From positions 352 through 64,351 of the forward strand of contig FWWN02000236.1 of NCBI GenBank assembly GCA_900175165.2: a stretch of 64,000 nucleotides of DNA, read 5' to 3'. The notes beneath the pieces are model-generated. The model was given only the letters and a program-made list of their open reading frames with translations. It had not been told where the DNA came from and searched no databases. Source of the DNA: Rhizomucor pusillus. Its lineage: Eukaryota; Mucoromycota; Mucoromycetes; Mucorales; Lichtheimiaceae. Positions within the stretch are counted from its first letter, which is position 1. Each line of letters opens with the position of its first letter. Both the position numbers and the translations under genes were made by a program. Below are positions 1 to 9,345 of the stretch, piece after piece.

Positions 1-49
1 ATAACCTATGGATGCAACAATTTTCTAAATGGTTTCAATGAAGTGAGAT

Positions 50-215
50 TGGGTGCAACTGGTGCAACTGGTTCGCAACTGCCTCGCAACTGGTGGTCCC
101 TGCGTAGGTGCAATTGGTGCAACTGGTGCAACTGGTTCCCAACTGGTTCGCAACTAGTTCGCAACTGGTGGTCCCTGCGTAGGTGCAACTGGTGCAACTG
201 GTGCTTACTTAGAGG
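50..215. repeat. Minisatellite with 75-bp higher-order period
   Basis: The 9-mer GGTGCAACT recurs in short runs, interleaved with the related TCGCAACTG. A longer block containing CAACTGGTGGTCCCTGCGTA begins near 84 and again near 159, so the higher-order period is 75 bp with about two copies. Every frame translates as a repeat, so frame openness here is not evidence of a gene. It looks like a tandem minisatellite at the edge of a gene-poor region. Confidence 0.85.
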
Positions 216-229
216 AAAACTTACCATCA

Positions 230-1860
230 TAGTTGTAGGCAACCTAGCCCAGATACATTTTTTATCCCAACAAAGCGACGACGACGGCCGGAATGCGCTG
301 ACGATGCTGACAACGCTGACAACGATGGGATTGATGATTAGAGCATCATTTCTTTTTTTCTCTCACCATGTATATATTTTCCTTCTAAGTATCAAGGTAT
401 ATAAATTGTATGATCCTATTTTTGTACTCACAGGAGAGGGTGCAGGGAATATTGATGGTGTTGTTTTGTCTTGGTAACGAATCTAACAGCTGGCTTCAAC
501 AGCTGCTCTCATTACGAAGTTGACAACAGTGGCTTCATTTCTCAAGCATTGTTGTGACAGGACGTGGCAGAAATGCCAACCCTGTTCCGACATTATCATC
601 ACACTGTCCTGTTCCTTGATCCTTTCCGCTTTTTCTTACTTTCGAACTGTGGCTATTTTGAAACTGAAATATAACTGGAACGTCTTCACTGAGGACGATA
701 CACTATGCAAGAGGAGGCTGGCCTCTGCACTTGATAATAAACTAGAGCTGCAACTTTGCTCAAGCACACTCATATTTGTGATCCGCAGTCGGTTTCGTTC
801 GCTGACGGAAACCTCTACAACTCGGCAGAAAACCCGTGCATTTTCTGTGGCAAACACGAGTCAATGGAAGCTCAAATGCTTGTTTCAGCATTTTTTGAAG
901 AGACGGACTACAGCAGAGTTATGGCATCTAATTCGACTGCGACGGACCACTCGGAAATGGCGTCTTCGATCGTACCATGGAATACCTGAACTTAATCAAA
1001 TTCTTTCGATTTTTTCCCAAGAATACCTTATTACATGCTACATTGGCGTTCCGATCTCCTATTACTGTATCACTTTCGTTAACGTTTTAGAATATAGCAA
1101 TGTCCCAACCTGTTCGGACAATCCTATATCGCATTCAGTGACCGCATCCATTCTATGCAGCAGATAATATTCTCAAGACAATATTTTCTATATTCTCGAA
1201 AATTCGCTTCTTGGTTTACGTCCCATACTCCTTCGGACCTTTAGCAGCATCGCTTAGATCCTATGATCAGAAGGGACTAGGTTTCGCTTACATATAAATT
1301 GTGCTCTTTCTAGTTTCAAAGTACATCATTACAGCCATACAATCTTCTTCGTACTATTCACGGCGGATATTGGGAATGCATTTTTGATATGAAGGCTTTC
1401 GTTCCCCAAATTCTACTTGGAAAAATCGGTGCACTTGCCATATTCCTCTCGAGCGAAGCGGTTTCCCACGCACTGCTTTGGAATGTGTATTATTTTCTTG
1501 TCCAACGACTTTGACATACTGCTGCATATGAATAAGCCTTCAAGCAGAAAAAAAATCCTGGCAACGGTAATACTCAAATCTAAACTTCCTGGATTTCATC
1601 GCGCAAAAGGGAGAATCATTTTATAAAAATCCATATCTAGGCCATTTTATTTCACGAAAGTAAACGAGGAGGACTTGGAGACTTCAAAAAGGCGTGCTGG
1701 TATCAATATGATGGTTTTTGTCTGGAGAAACGGGTCACCATGGGCAACAAATTACATAAATTTTTAGATGGACAAGTTACTTTTCAGAAAATACTGGATA
1801 AATGAGTTGTCTTGTTTTTTATTATTACTGTATAGCATGAAAGGATGTCTTACAAACAGT
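230..1860. other. Gene-poor stretch with decayed coding-like sequence
   Basis: A 215-codon frame (about 520-1167 +) overlaps a second frame (about 756-989 +) and a short frame starting near 976. The 756-989 frame has protein-like composition, including a CxxC pair (CIFC) followed by KHESMEAQ. None of these frames has a recognisable domain, and joining them needs frame changes without good splice sites. I read this as an old decayed gene or transposon fragment. From 1170 to 1860 I see no convincing gene. Confidence 0.4.
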
Positions 1861-1861
1861 T

Positions 1862-2530
1862 TCACTTCTTTGTGTTGTAAACCATATTCTCTGCCTCCTC
1901 TGCATTAACTGCATAAACAGTTACTGTCTGTCCAAAGTACCCCCTTTCTATTTGGCAGACTTTCTTTATGAGTGCTTCACGCTTCGCTTCGCTCGCTGTG
2001 CTTGGATCGCTGAAGCTCATGGCCGCTCCGAGTCTGTAGAAAAAACTCGCTTGGCCTTCATAAACCTCCATTCTCCGGCGGTTTTGCATCCGCTTCGCTA
2101 CTTCAAGTACAGCGCCGTCGAATCCCGGTTTATTCAGACCGACGCTCGCATGAGTCGATGTTTGAGAGATTACTACACCTAATATCTAGCTCCTTGCTGC
2201 TTCGAAACAAACTCACAACCGTCTTCTTATACTTAGCATAGATCCCCAGTAAGATTTCTCCCGTCAACTTCCAACTCTCGCTATTTTCAAGCAAAATCCT
2301 GTTACCGAGGCCTTGAAATTGTCGGGGATCCACTGTAATAGCAGAAGGTTGTGTTCCTTGATAGATTACAGTTTTTTGATCTAAAACAAACCGTGTGGAA
2401 AAAGCAACACAGTTATCAAGTAGCTTGTCCTGCAGAACAATATTAGATAAATCCTGCAGTGTTAACGGAATCGATGTCTTTATAGATTCAATGATATTTT
2501 CGTATAGACTGTTGATAGCTGTATGTCAAA
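1862..2530 (-). pseudogene. Unrecognised minus-strand coding region with a frame break
   Basis: Two protein-like segments follow each other on the minus strand. The upstream one (about 2520 to 2180) includes FVLDQKTVIYQGTQPSAI and ESWKLTGEILLGIYAKY. The downstream one (about 2180 to 1862) includes GLNKPGFDGAVLEVAKRM and ends MVYNTKK-stop. The frame changes by one base near 2180, and I cannot place a GT-AG intron of normal size there. A likely acceptor (ACAG) precedes the upstream segment near 2517, so an earlier exon probably exists. It is either a frameshifted pseudogene or a gene with a sequencing error. I do not recognise the family. Confidence 0.4.
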
Positions 2531-2559
2531 ACTGTGCATTACAGGTTTGTATCTTGCTT

Positions 2560-3530
2560 AAGATGTGATATTACACGAGGTACCACACCTTTGCCCTGAA
2601 CATAGGTGCTCGTTTTTTGTTGCTTTCTTTGAATGCGTCCTAAATATTTCCACGAAGCTAAAGCAAACCTTTAGATCTTTTATGTACAAATTATACGTAG
2701 CGTGATGTAGGTGAGACATTCATAATCTTCTGTCAAACACAGGGGTAGCGAGATTAGCATTATTCTGGTTCTCTTCCTCGACGTACCTTGATGCCTCCAA
2801 CGCAAACTTCAGGAATACGATTCGATTACGAACGTCCACGTATAAACATTCAAAGGCAGCAGGAACGCGTCAACTGATGTATTGAGTCACAGCTGCAAAT
2901 ATAAAAGGGACCTGGAACCAAAACCTCGTACTTTGGCTCTGTTCTCTCAAACATCCCGGTACGTTGGCTGCTCTCTCGAGGTGCAGTACGATCTCTGACG
3001 CTTAACTTCGTCGCCGACATGACCTCTGTCCTGACCCGCCACCTCTGATATCAACCGTCTCGCGCCTCTCCTTCGTCTTTTCTCCCGCCTCTGGCGATGC
3101 ATCCCTTCCAGTCCTCTGTCGTGCTTTTATTTTTTATTTTTATAACAAACCGACCCCACGGGTACGAAGGGTACAGAGTATGTCTACTAGTTTACTTTGC
3201 TGCGGTGGACAAAAGCTGATACAGAAACACTAGGTACGCGGTCTGGTCCCTCGAGCAATTCGAGTATTACCCTTCGCGGCGTAAGTATCAATTATGATTA
3301 CGCAGCAGTAGCGCAAGATACTAACGTAATGCTCTTATGAAATTCCCTTGTTCCCATCAACTACATTTGCTACTCGCTCTTGACTTCATATTCATTCCTG
3401 TATTGCCTTCCTTGTAATTTAACTTTGATTATTTCTTTTTAATTTAAAGATGAGTGCTCGGTAGAAAGACAATCCAGGCGGGAGATGACAGGACAGTGGA
3501 TGGCAGGACTTATCGGAGCTGACACTTGAA
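2560..3530. other. Intergenic, nothing recognised
   Basis: Contains a pyrimidine-rich patch (about 3030-3150) and an A/T run near 3130. Only very short open frames occur. No RNA gene or repeat was recognised. The last part serves as the promoter region of the DDT/WHIM gene. Confidence 0.5.
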
Positions 3531-3558
3531 ATGTGTCCTTCTGACATCCTCCTTCGAT

Positions 3559-4820
3559 ATGTCAGCGAACGATCGAACCGAACTGTCCCCGCAATCTCAA
3601 TGGGAACTTGCATTTGTTTATGCATTTGTTGCTACTTTTGGAGCAGAAGACAGCAATGAGCTTTTCTTCGTAACTGATCTGCAACCCGAGGTAGACGGAA
3701 TCTCTCCAATCACGAAGAAAAGTCGACCTGAAGCTTAGCATCCAGGATCTTGAGGAGGCGCTTACAAGTGGGGAGAATACAATACTGGACGAACTTATAC
3801 AGTGCTTTATCAGCAACACACAAAACAGAAAAAAGCTTATCGAGTAAGTTGCATGAATACGTATTATCTAACGCAGATTTTGCTAATTCATTACAGAATC
3901 AATGCCTGCAACAGGGAGCTTGCCAAGTTTGTTAATACAAAGATCACCAACGGAGAAATGGAACTTGAAGATAATCCGCTGAAACAACATTCTTTTCAAT
4001 GTCTCTCGCCCAGAGTCAAGGTATGAGACCGAAAAGCAGATACATGAAGCACATGGTTGATGCGTCTTTTAATAGCTTCAAATTTTACGATTGCTTGTTG
4101 AGGAACAATTGCAACATAGCAGTGGAGTTCGAGACGTTATTGAGCGTGGCAACAAGAAAAAAAAGTCTAGAGAAGTATTCACATCTTTCGCGTCAACGCC
4201 AATTGGCTATGATAGCAAGAAACTGGCTTATTGGCAATTTGGCAGTAAATGTTTCTTTAATCTGGCTGTCCAACTTAAGAAATAACAGATTTCATAGACT
4301 CACCATGGTTATGGAGGGAGAAAAGCCGTTTAAAGTCTGGATGCCAATGGGAGACAGGTAAGAGGCAGAGATGCCGATGTTATTGCGGATGAGTGCTAAA
4401 TTGTTTTCTAACGCAGTATGTCGAAGCATTAAAGAGCTCAGTGAATTCGCTTCCAAGCTTTCGAGAGAAAGCCGAACAGAACGATTACTTGCAAACAACC
4501 TCGAAGAGGTTATACCTCGGATACACGAAGCGATTCAAGCAAGAGAGCGCCGACGAACAGCTGAAATGAAGAAAGCGGCTCTGTTGGAGCAAATGAATAC
4601 ACCAAGATCACTTAGGCCACGAGATAGCATTAAACCTGCAAAGTACAAGTTTGATTATGAAGACGAATTTATGGATGAAGATGAGAGTGAAGACGAGGAT
4701 GATGCTTCTTACTCCAGCGATGCCTCTGATGATAATGAATCTCAATCCATTGTCCGTGCAACCAGATTTAGCAGTCGATTAAGCTCGCAGAGAGCTTCAA
4801 CGATGGATATGGATGCTTAA
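3559..4820 (+). CDS. DDT/WHIM-domain chromatin protein (ISWI-partner type)
   Basis: Multi-exon gene of about 420 residues. Start chosen at 3559 (MSANDRTELSPQ). The N-terminal part shows a DDT-like helix set, with LSIQDLEEALTSGE after a short intron near 3691-3735, then LDELIQCFISNTQNRKKLI. A WHIM segment follows, with the hallmark IGYDSKKLAYWQFG near 4200-4245 (WHIM proteins carry a similar G-x-D-x-x-x-x-x-YW-x-F/L motif) and then FHRLTMVMEG. The C-terminus is basic, then acidic (DEFMDEDESEDEDD) and Ser-rich. Known family role: DDT and WHIM domains bind ISWI ATPases and the linker DNA between nucleosomes. No PHD finger or bromodomain is present, so it resembles the short fungal DDT/WHIM proteins rather than BAZ1/ACF1. 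Nuclear location is inferred. Confidence 0.8.
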
Positions 4821-4923
4821 CAATTTTCCTTGGGCGATGTTACGGAAGAAAATAGAAACTGTGTGATGTGAAAATAAAATAAAGAGGCTTCAAATACCGC
4901 CTTAAGTTTCATTTTGTGAGTCA

Positions 4924-5612
4924 ATGGCCGGTAGATACCACACAACACAACGAGATCACTCTTTTAATATACCTGAGTTCGCCGCTCTAGCAGAAAAACA
5001 TGCTACCTGCATCGGCTGGGAGCCTTTACCGGCAGTTTTTGCCTCCCTCAAGGTGAGCAACTCAGTCCGACTAAGCATGGAGCACTACAATTGCCTGTTT
5101 AGTTCTACGACGGCAACTATGACGACCTCCGGCCTGAAGGCGACCAACTGAACGTTGAATGGTCAACGGTCGTGAAGCTTGTTCGGCAAGACTTGGAGTA
5201 TCGACCTCGTTGGCCAAACCTATAGAAGTCAAGAGTGTCCAAGGAACATACGCGGTGCATACATTCAAGCGTATCTGGTTGAATCCGATGACTGGTGACG
5301 AGATCGATGAAGCAATTCTGTGGCCTGGCCTTGTCCAGTACTATTTCGCCCACATGCTTAGACTGCCAAGAGGAGATGGACAAGGCATAGACGAATATCA
5401 ACACTTTTTGTGTTCGTTTGATGGTACAAGCCATTCCAACAAGGTAGTATGCCGTTCGATCGATATGGCATGAAAGTTTGGGATAGCAGCTTTGCACCCA
5501 TAAACTGGACTTGCATTCTCCCCGTCCGCCACATGTATTCGCCTGTTGGAGCCTCCCGCTGGTTGGATGTCAAAATTGAAGTCATCCCATTGCCACGCAA
5601 GCTTCTCGGATA
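4924..5612 (+). pseudogene. Probable transposon-derived ORF fragments
   Basis: The first exon-like segment (MAGRYHTTQRDHSFN..) runs to 5053 and splices through a roughly 50-nt intron to FYDGNYDDLRPEGDQLNVEW. Further segments include YAVHTFKRIWLNPMTGDE, LRLPRGDGQGIDEYQHFL and INWTCILPVRHMYSPVG, ending IPLPRKLLG-stop. The last motif, a host-like 'I-PV-x-x-x-x-SP' block before a short tail, resembles the C-terminal end of proteins encoded by repeated fungal DNA transposons as I remember them. That is a weak resemblance. Frames change more often than introns easily explain, so it may be degenerate. Confidence 0.4.
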
Positions 5613-5639
5613 GTTCCTGCGCCTACAATATGGATATAT

Positions 5640-6600
5640 CTTAAAACATTTACGCATTTGTCATTTTTTACACCAAAAAAATAACTGATCTGAAATAACT
5701 ACTACGATCGCTCGCGACGATAGTACTTGTTGCTTTGTATGTATGCAAGGTAAGCTTCTGTGTCCAGGTTAGTATGCTTTCTGTTTTGCTAAGTTCAAAA
5801 TGAGGACAAAAGAGGAGTTTATTCACTCTTTAATCGAAGAATGCCCAAGGAGGCAGCTCGTTTTGGCCTTCAAACGGGCGTCGACTTCCACAAAGACTTG
5901 TGTGCTTGGTATTCGATGGTTGCAATTGTGCTCAGATCAAAGCACATATCCACAAGAACAGAAAATTATGAATGCAACAAGCATTTTACGTTGCCAAGCA
6001 CAAAGAGAATAAGCCTAGAGAATTTGAGGAGCAAGCGAAGGTGTGGGATAGCTTTACTGAAAGCGTGAAAATCAGTATCATCAACGTATGTGTAGCTCTT
6101 TGGTAGCGACTTTGATGCATATCTCGCTCACAGCTATGCTTTAACAGTATCTGCAGTAGCTTGGAATACCCAAATACGATGGCAAATGTACCGGTAATCT
6201 GATTTCATGGTTTGTGGCTCCATACGACGTGGTTGGCTCGCAAGTAATCTCTTTAGCGGAAACCTGTAAAAGTCTGCGGCTATCCTCAGTGCCGATGGGG
6301 ATCTTTTCGTGTATCCAGGTGCTATTACCACAATCGTACATAGAGGTGCGCAAAATCTTCCTTCCGATATTGCAAAAACGTTCTCATAAACAGTATGTTA
6401 TTGTATCATTATTTCTGGCTGGGCCTTTCGAATGAAGTAAACGATTTAAATTTGGACCGATTAGCAATGACTTTCAGGTTCTATTCCATGACCTATGTAT
6501 CGGACTCGCCATTGTATTCAACATCTCATTTCATGCACCATGTCTTGGTCTTGACAGATATGATAATATCATGGTGGCACTCTTGTACTGTATAGCTATA
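5640..6600 (+). other. Further degenerate coding-like sequence
   Basis: Short plus-strand segments with protein-like composition: around 5841-6068 (PKEAARFGLQTGVDFHKD and a CNKHF motif) and around 6214-6435 (PYDVVGSQVISLAETCKS). They cannot be joined into one clean gene and no domain is recognised. Lying directly after the transposon-like ORF, they probably belong to the same decayed element. Confidence 0.3.
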
Positions 6601-7385
6601 GCTTCATGCTGGAGACAATTGGAATTAACTAGAGCTAATGCATCCAATGTGTCGTACAGTTCCATGAATCATAGACAACTCGCGTTTGGATGGTTAGAAA
6701 ATTGAGACATATTAATCAAGCTGGTGTTGTATGATGCGGGGAGGCAGGACGTGGAAAACATGTATCTTTGAGGAGACTTGCATCGTTTTCTCTACTCGGC
6801 CATTGCCTCGAAGCTCCAAGTTTAAATCCACGTACGTTATAATTACTATTCATTTGCAAGCCCACATTGGCCCGTGTATTTTCAAGATCCATCCGAGAAG
6901 TGTAGCAAATCCAACCGGCTTGTTAGCTGACAGGAAAAAGCGACATACGATGAGTCATTATATTGGTTAGAATAAAGCGTGCGGACGGCGCCTGATGTGG
7001 CGAAGTGCATTTTTGGTAGTTGCGGGGGATGGTTGAAAAATGTCGGTGTTGCACAGTATAGAGTTTTACAATACTTTTGCGGCTGATTTTGCCAGGGGAG
7101 AAGACGCACCCGGGCTGTCCTCTCTCTTTTCCCAACGTTTCTTCTCTTCTTTTTCCCTCTTACCCACTGTCTGATTTTGTGCCCTCGGTCCACGATAGAA
7201 GCTGTGAACCAGAGGCATAGACGCTGTAGGGTATCTGATTCAAGAAACTGAAAAGGCGATAGAGCAAGCCATACGTTACTTGCTGCTTGCTTCCTAGTTC
7301 GACAAGCTTTAGCACTTGCACCGCTCTCAAGCAACCATTCCTCCTCAAAAAGCATCTCCACTTACTACTTTCACAAGTAACCAAA
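6600..7385. other. Intergenic / 5' region of the Ser-rich orphan
   Basis: No supported gene. The minus-strand frame at 6882-7361 is low-complexity and lacks any motif. The stretch at about 7130-7180 is a long pyrimidine tract, common in promoters and 5' leaders of compact fungal genes. Confidence 0.45.
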
Positions 7386-8047
7386 ATGACCACGAACTTC
7401 AACTACATTCCCGAATCTGCATTCAGCAGCCTCAAGCTCTTGAAACAAGACAACGCAAAACCAGCATCCCTCGCCCGTGTGCGCGGAGCCGCAGCACAGT
7501 CGTGTTTTATCCCCGCATACCGAAGGCTGCCACCATGAACGAGCTAACGCACAGCGCTTTGCAGCCACCTCGAACTCTTGATACTTGCACAACTCACGGA
7601 CATTTCACATCGGACTCCTCTCCCTCGCCATCGAAGCGGTACTCATTGTTCTCCACTGACGAATTTCCCGCTAAGCGCAAGGCTGGCGGCCTTGAACGTA
7701 TTCGAAAAAACCCTTATTCAAAACAACGACCTAGACGAAGTGCATTTGCTCGCACGGATTTCCACGACTCGCCTACTACAGAGACAAACGATTCATTTGC
7801 GACAGATCCACATTTGCAACAGTGCGACCTTTTTGGTCCTCTCCCCGAATGTAGTTTCCCAACACACCACTCGAATTCAGCAAGTCAAGACGACAACCAT
7901 GCCGTCCCAGATGACAACACTGTATTAACTGACATGGCACAACTTGCTAGGTCTCCCAACCCTCTACTATCCCCTCCCTCATCGCCGCTGTTGCCAACAA
8001 TTGATCTGGATCTCGTTCCTGTTGATGATTTTGTCCTATTTCCGTAA
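7386..8047 (+). CDS. Ser/Pro-rich hypothetical protein
   Basis: Two overlapping readings exist. The long frame has an ATG at 7535 and runs to 8047 (about 170 residues). An upstream ATG at 7386 opens another frame that stops at 7538. A 47-nt intron (GTGCGC at 7483 to CCGAAG near 7529) would join them in phase, giving about 205 residues starting MTTNFNYIPESAF; the donor is poor, so an upstream ORF is the alternative. The protein is rich in Ser, Pro and Asp, has a basic patch (RIRKNPYSKQRPRRSAF) that could be a nuclear signal, and ends with a hydrophobic VPVDDFVLFP. No domain recognised. Confidence 0.55.
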
Positions 8048-8117
8048 TTGTTTAAATAAAGCATATTTACTTTGTTCATATTTTCGCTAAACATTTGACA
8101 GTTTGCAATCGGGTATA

Positions 8118-9259
8118 TCAGGTATCGAGCATAAGTATGGAATAAATAGCCGTGCGGCACACAGGGCACTTTCTGTTTTGGAAGTTGCGCTGCATTTTCA
8201 AGACAAAGGCACACGACTTGCAAAGCGAGAGGTGCTGGCAAGGCAACAATGTTGCGCATTTGGGCTCTGAAAGACAAATCACACACTCTGCGTATCCTTC
8301 AGATGCGTCGCTGCGCGTCTGCATAGACCCGCCATACAAAGGAGTATATACGAGCCCGAAGCCGTTGAACTAGGAAATATATAGTCAAGCCGGCAAAATA
8401 AATATAACCCATCGAATGCCAAGTCTTACTATCGTTTCTTGCGTGTCAACGACAGCTCGATATCCTTTATCACTGTCTGCCAGGATGCTCAATTGTGTGT
8501 GATGCTCTTGGAGGATGCCCTTCCCAATCGATGCTGTTACTCTCAGCAACACAGATATGCTGGGGATATTGCAATCGCTCTCTTCAAATCCCATGCCGCT
8601 GTCAGGCTTCCCAGTCGTCGATTCAGTCGTCAGAGTTTTAAAACATGTGTTCCCATCTTCGCTTGTCTTAAATCGAAGATGTATCTCGATTTGATGTCCA
8701 TAGCCTGCTGGGAGGTTCAAGAAAGTGGCGCTGCTCGAGGGTGCTCTACCGGTGCCTGCCGGCTGCATATTCAACGACATTATCTCAATGTTTGGTGACG
8801 GCGTTGTTACATCCAAGGTGACATCTGATAGTGCATCGCAAAAGCAGCTCACACGAAGAATATCTTGCTCAGCTGTATCAAGTTCTACTGAATCCCTGCG
8901 GATGTTTGCCAGGGCATACAATACGGCTGTTTGCCGACCAGAATCATTACCTGACTTTGTTGCATTATATTGGTACCAACGTGGCTGCATTGAGAGAATA
9001 TGTATATTCAACTTTGGTATACCTCGGTGTACGTGGAGTCGTTCCTTTTCCAAGACTTCAACACTGAACTTGATAACAGCCACACTCGATTATCCGATAA
9101 ACCGTGATCTTTTAAGGTCGCCCCAAAGATGTACCCTTCTGACACGTTGTCCGCTTGCTTTAACTCCATATCCGTTGCTTGATTTTCGGTACGTCTATTG
9201 GAAGCAGGTAGCTGCACGAGTGAACGATGAGGCAAAGGTCGATGGATCGTATTCCCCAT
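8118..9259 (-). CDS. MGRN1/LOG2-type RING E3 ubiquitin ligase
   Basis: Start at 9259: MGNTIHRPL, a classic N-myristoylation context (MGxxxS/T-like). Exon 1 ends near 9158 at SEG; a roughly 71-nt intron leads to VEVLEKERLHVHRG. A second, 60-nt intron (GTAAGA..CCTAG) lies near 8369-8428. The central part is a beta-rich region with FCDALSDVTLDV. The C-terminal C3HC4 RING is clear: CVICLSEPKCATLLPCQHLS, then CKSC and KCPVC. The order of myristoylation site, beta domain and C-terminal RING matches MGRN1/RNF157 in animals and LOG2 in plants, which ubiquitinate membrane-associated targets. About 335 residues. Its start codon lies 86 bp from that of KAT14 on the other strand. Confidence 0.8.
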
Positions 9260-9345
9260 TTCGTGTTAGCCAACGAACAACAAAAGTGGGCGCTTACGGA
9301 GATGCAGAACCATTGTTTCACACAGACTTTCAATTTTGGACGTAC
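9260..9345. promoter_or_regulatory. Very short bidirectional promoter, RING ligase / KAT14
   Basis: Only 86 bp separate the two inferred start codons, so both transcripts must start within or overlapping each other's 5' regions. The KAT14 start is inferred from splice phase, so the interval could shift. Confidence 0.5.
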
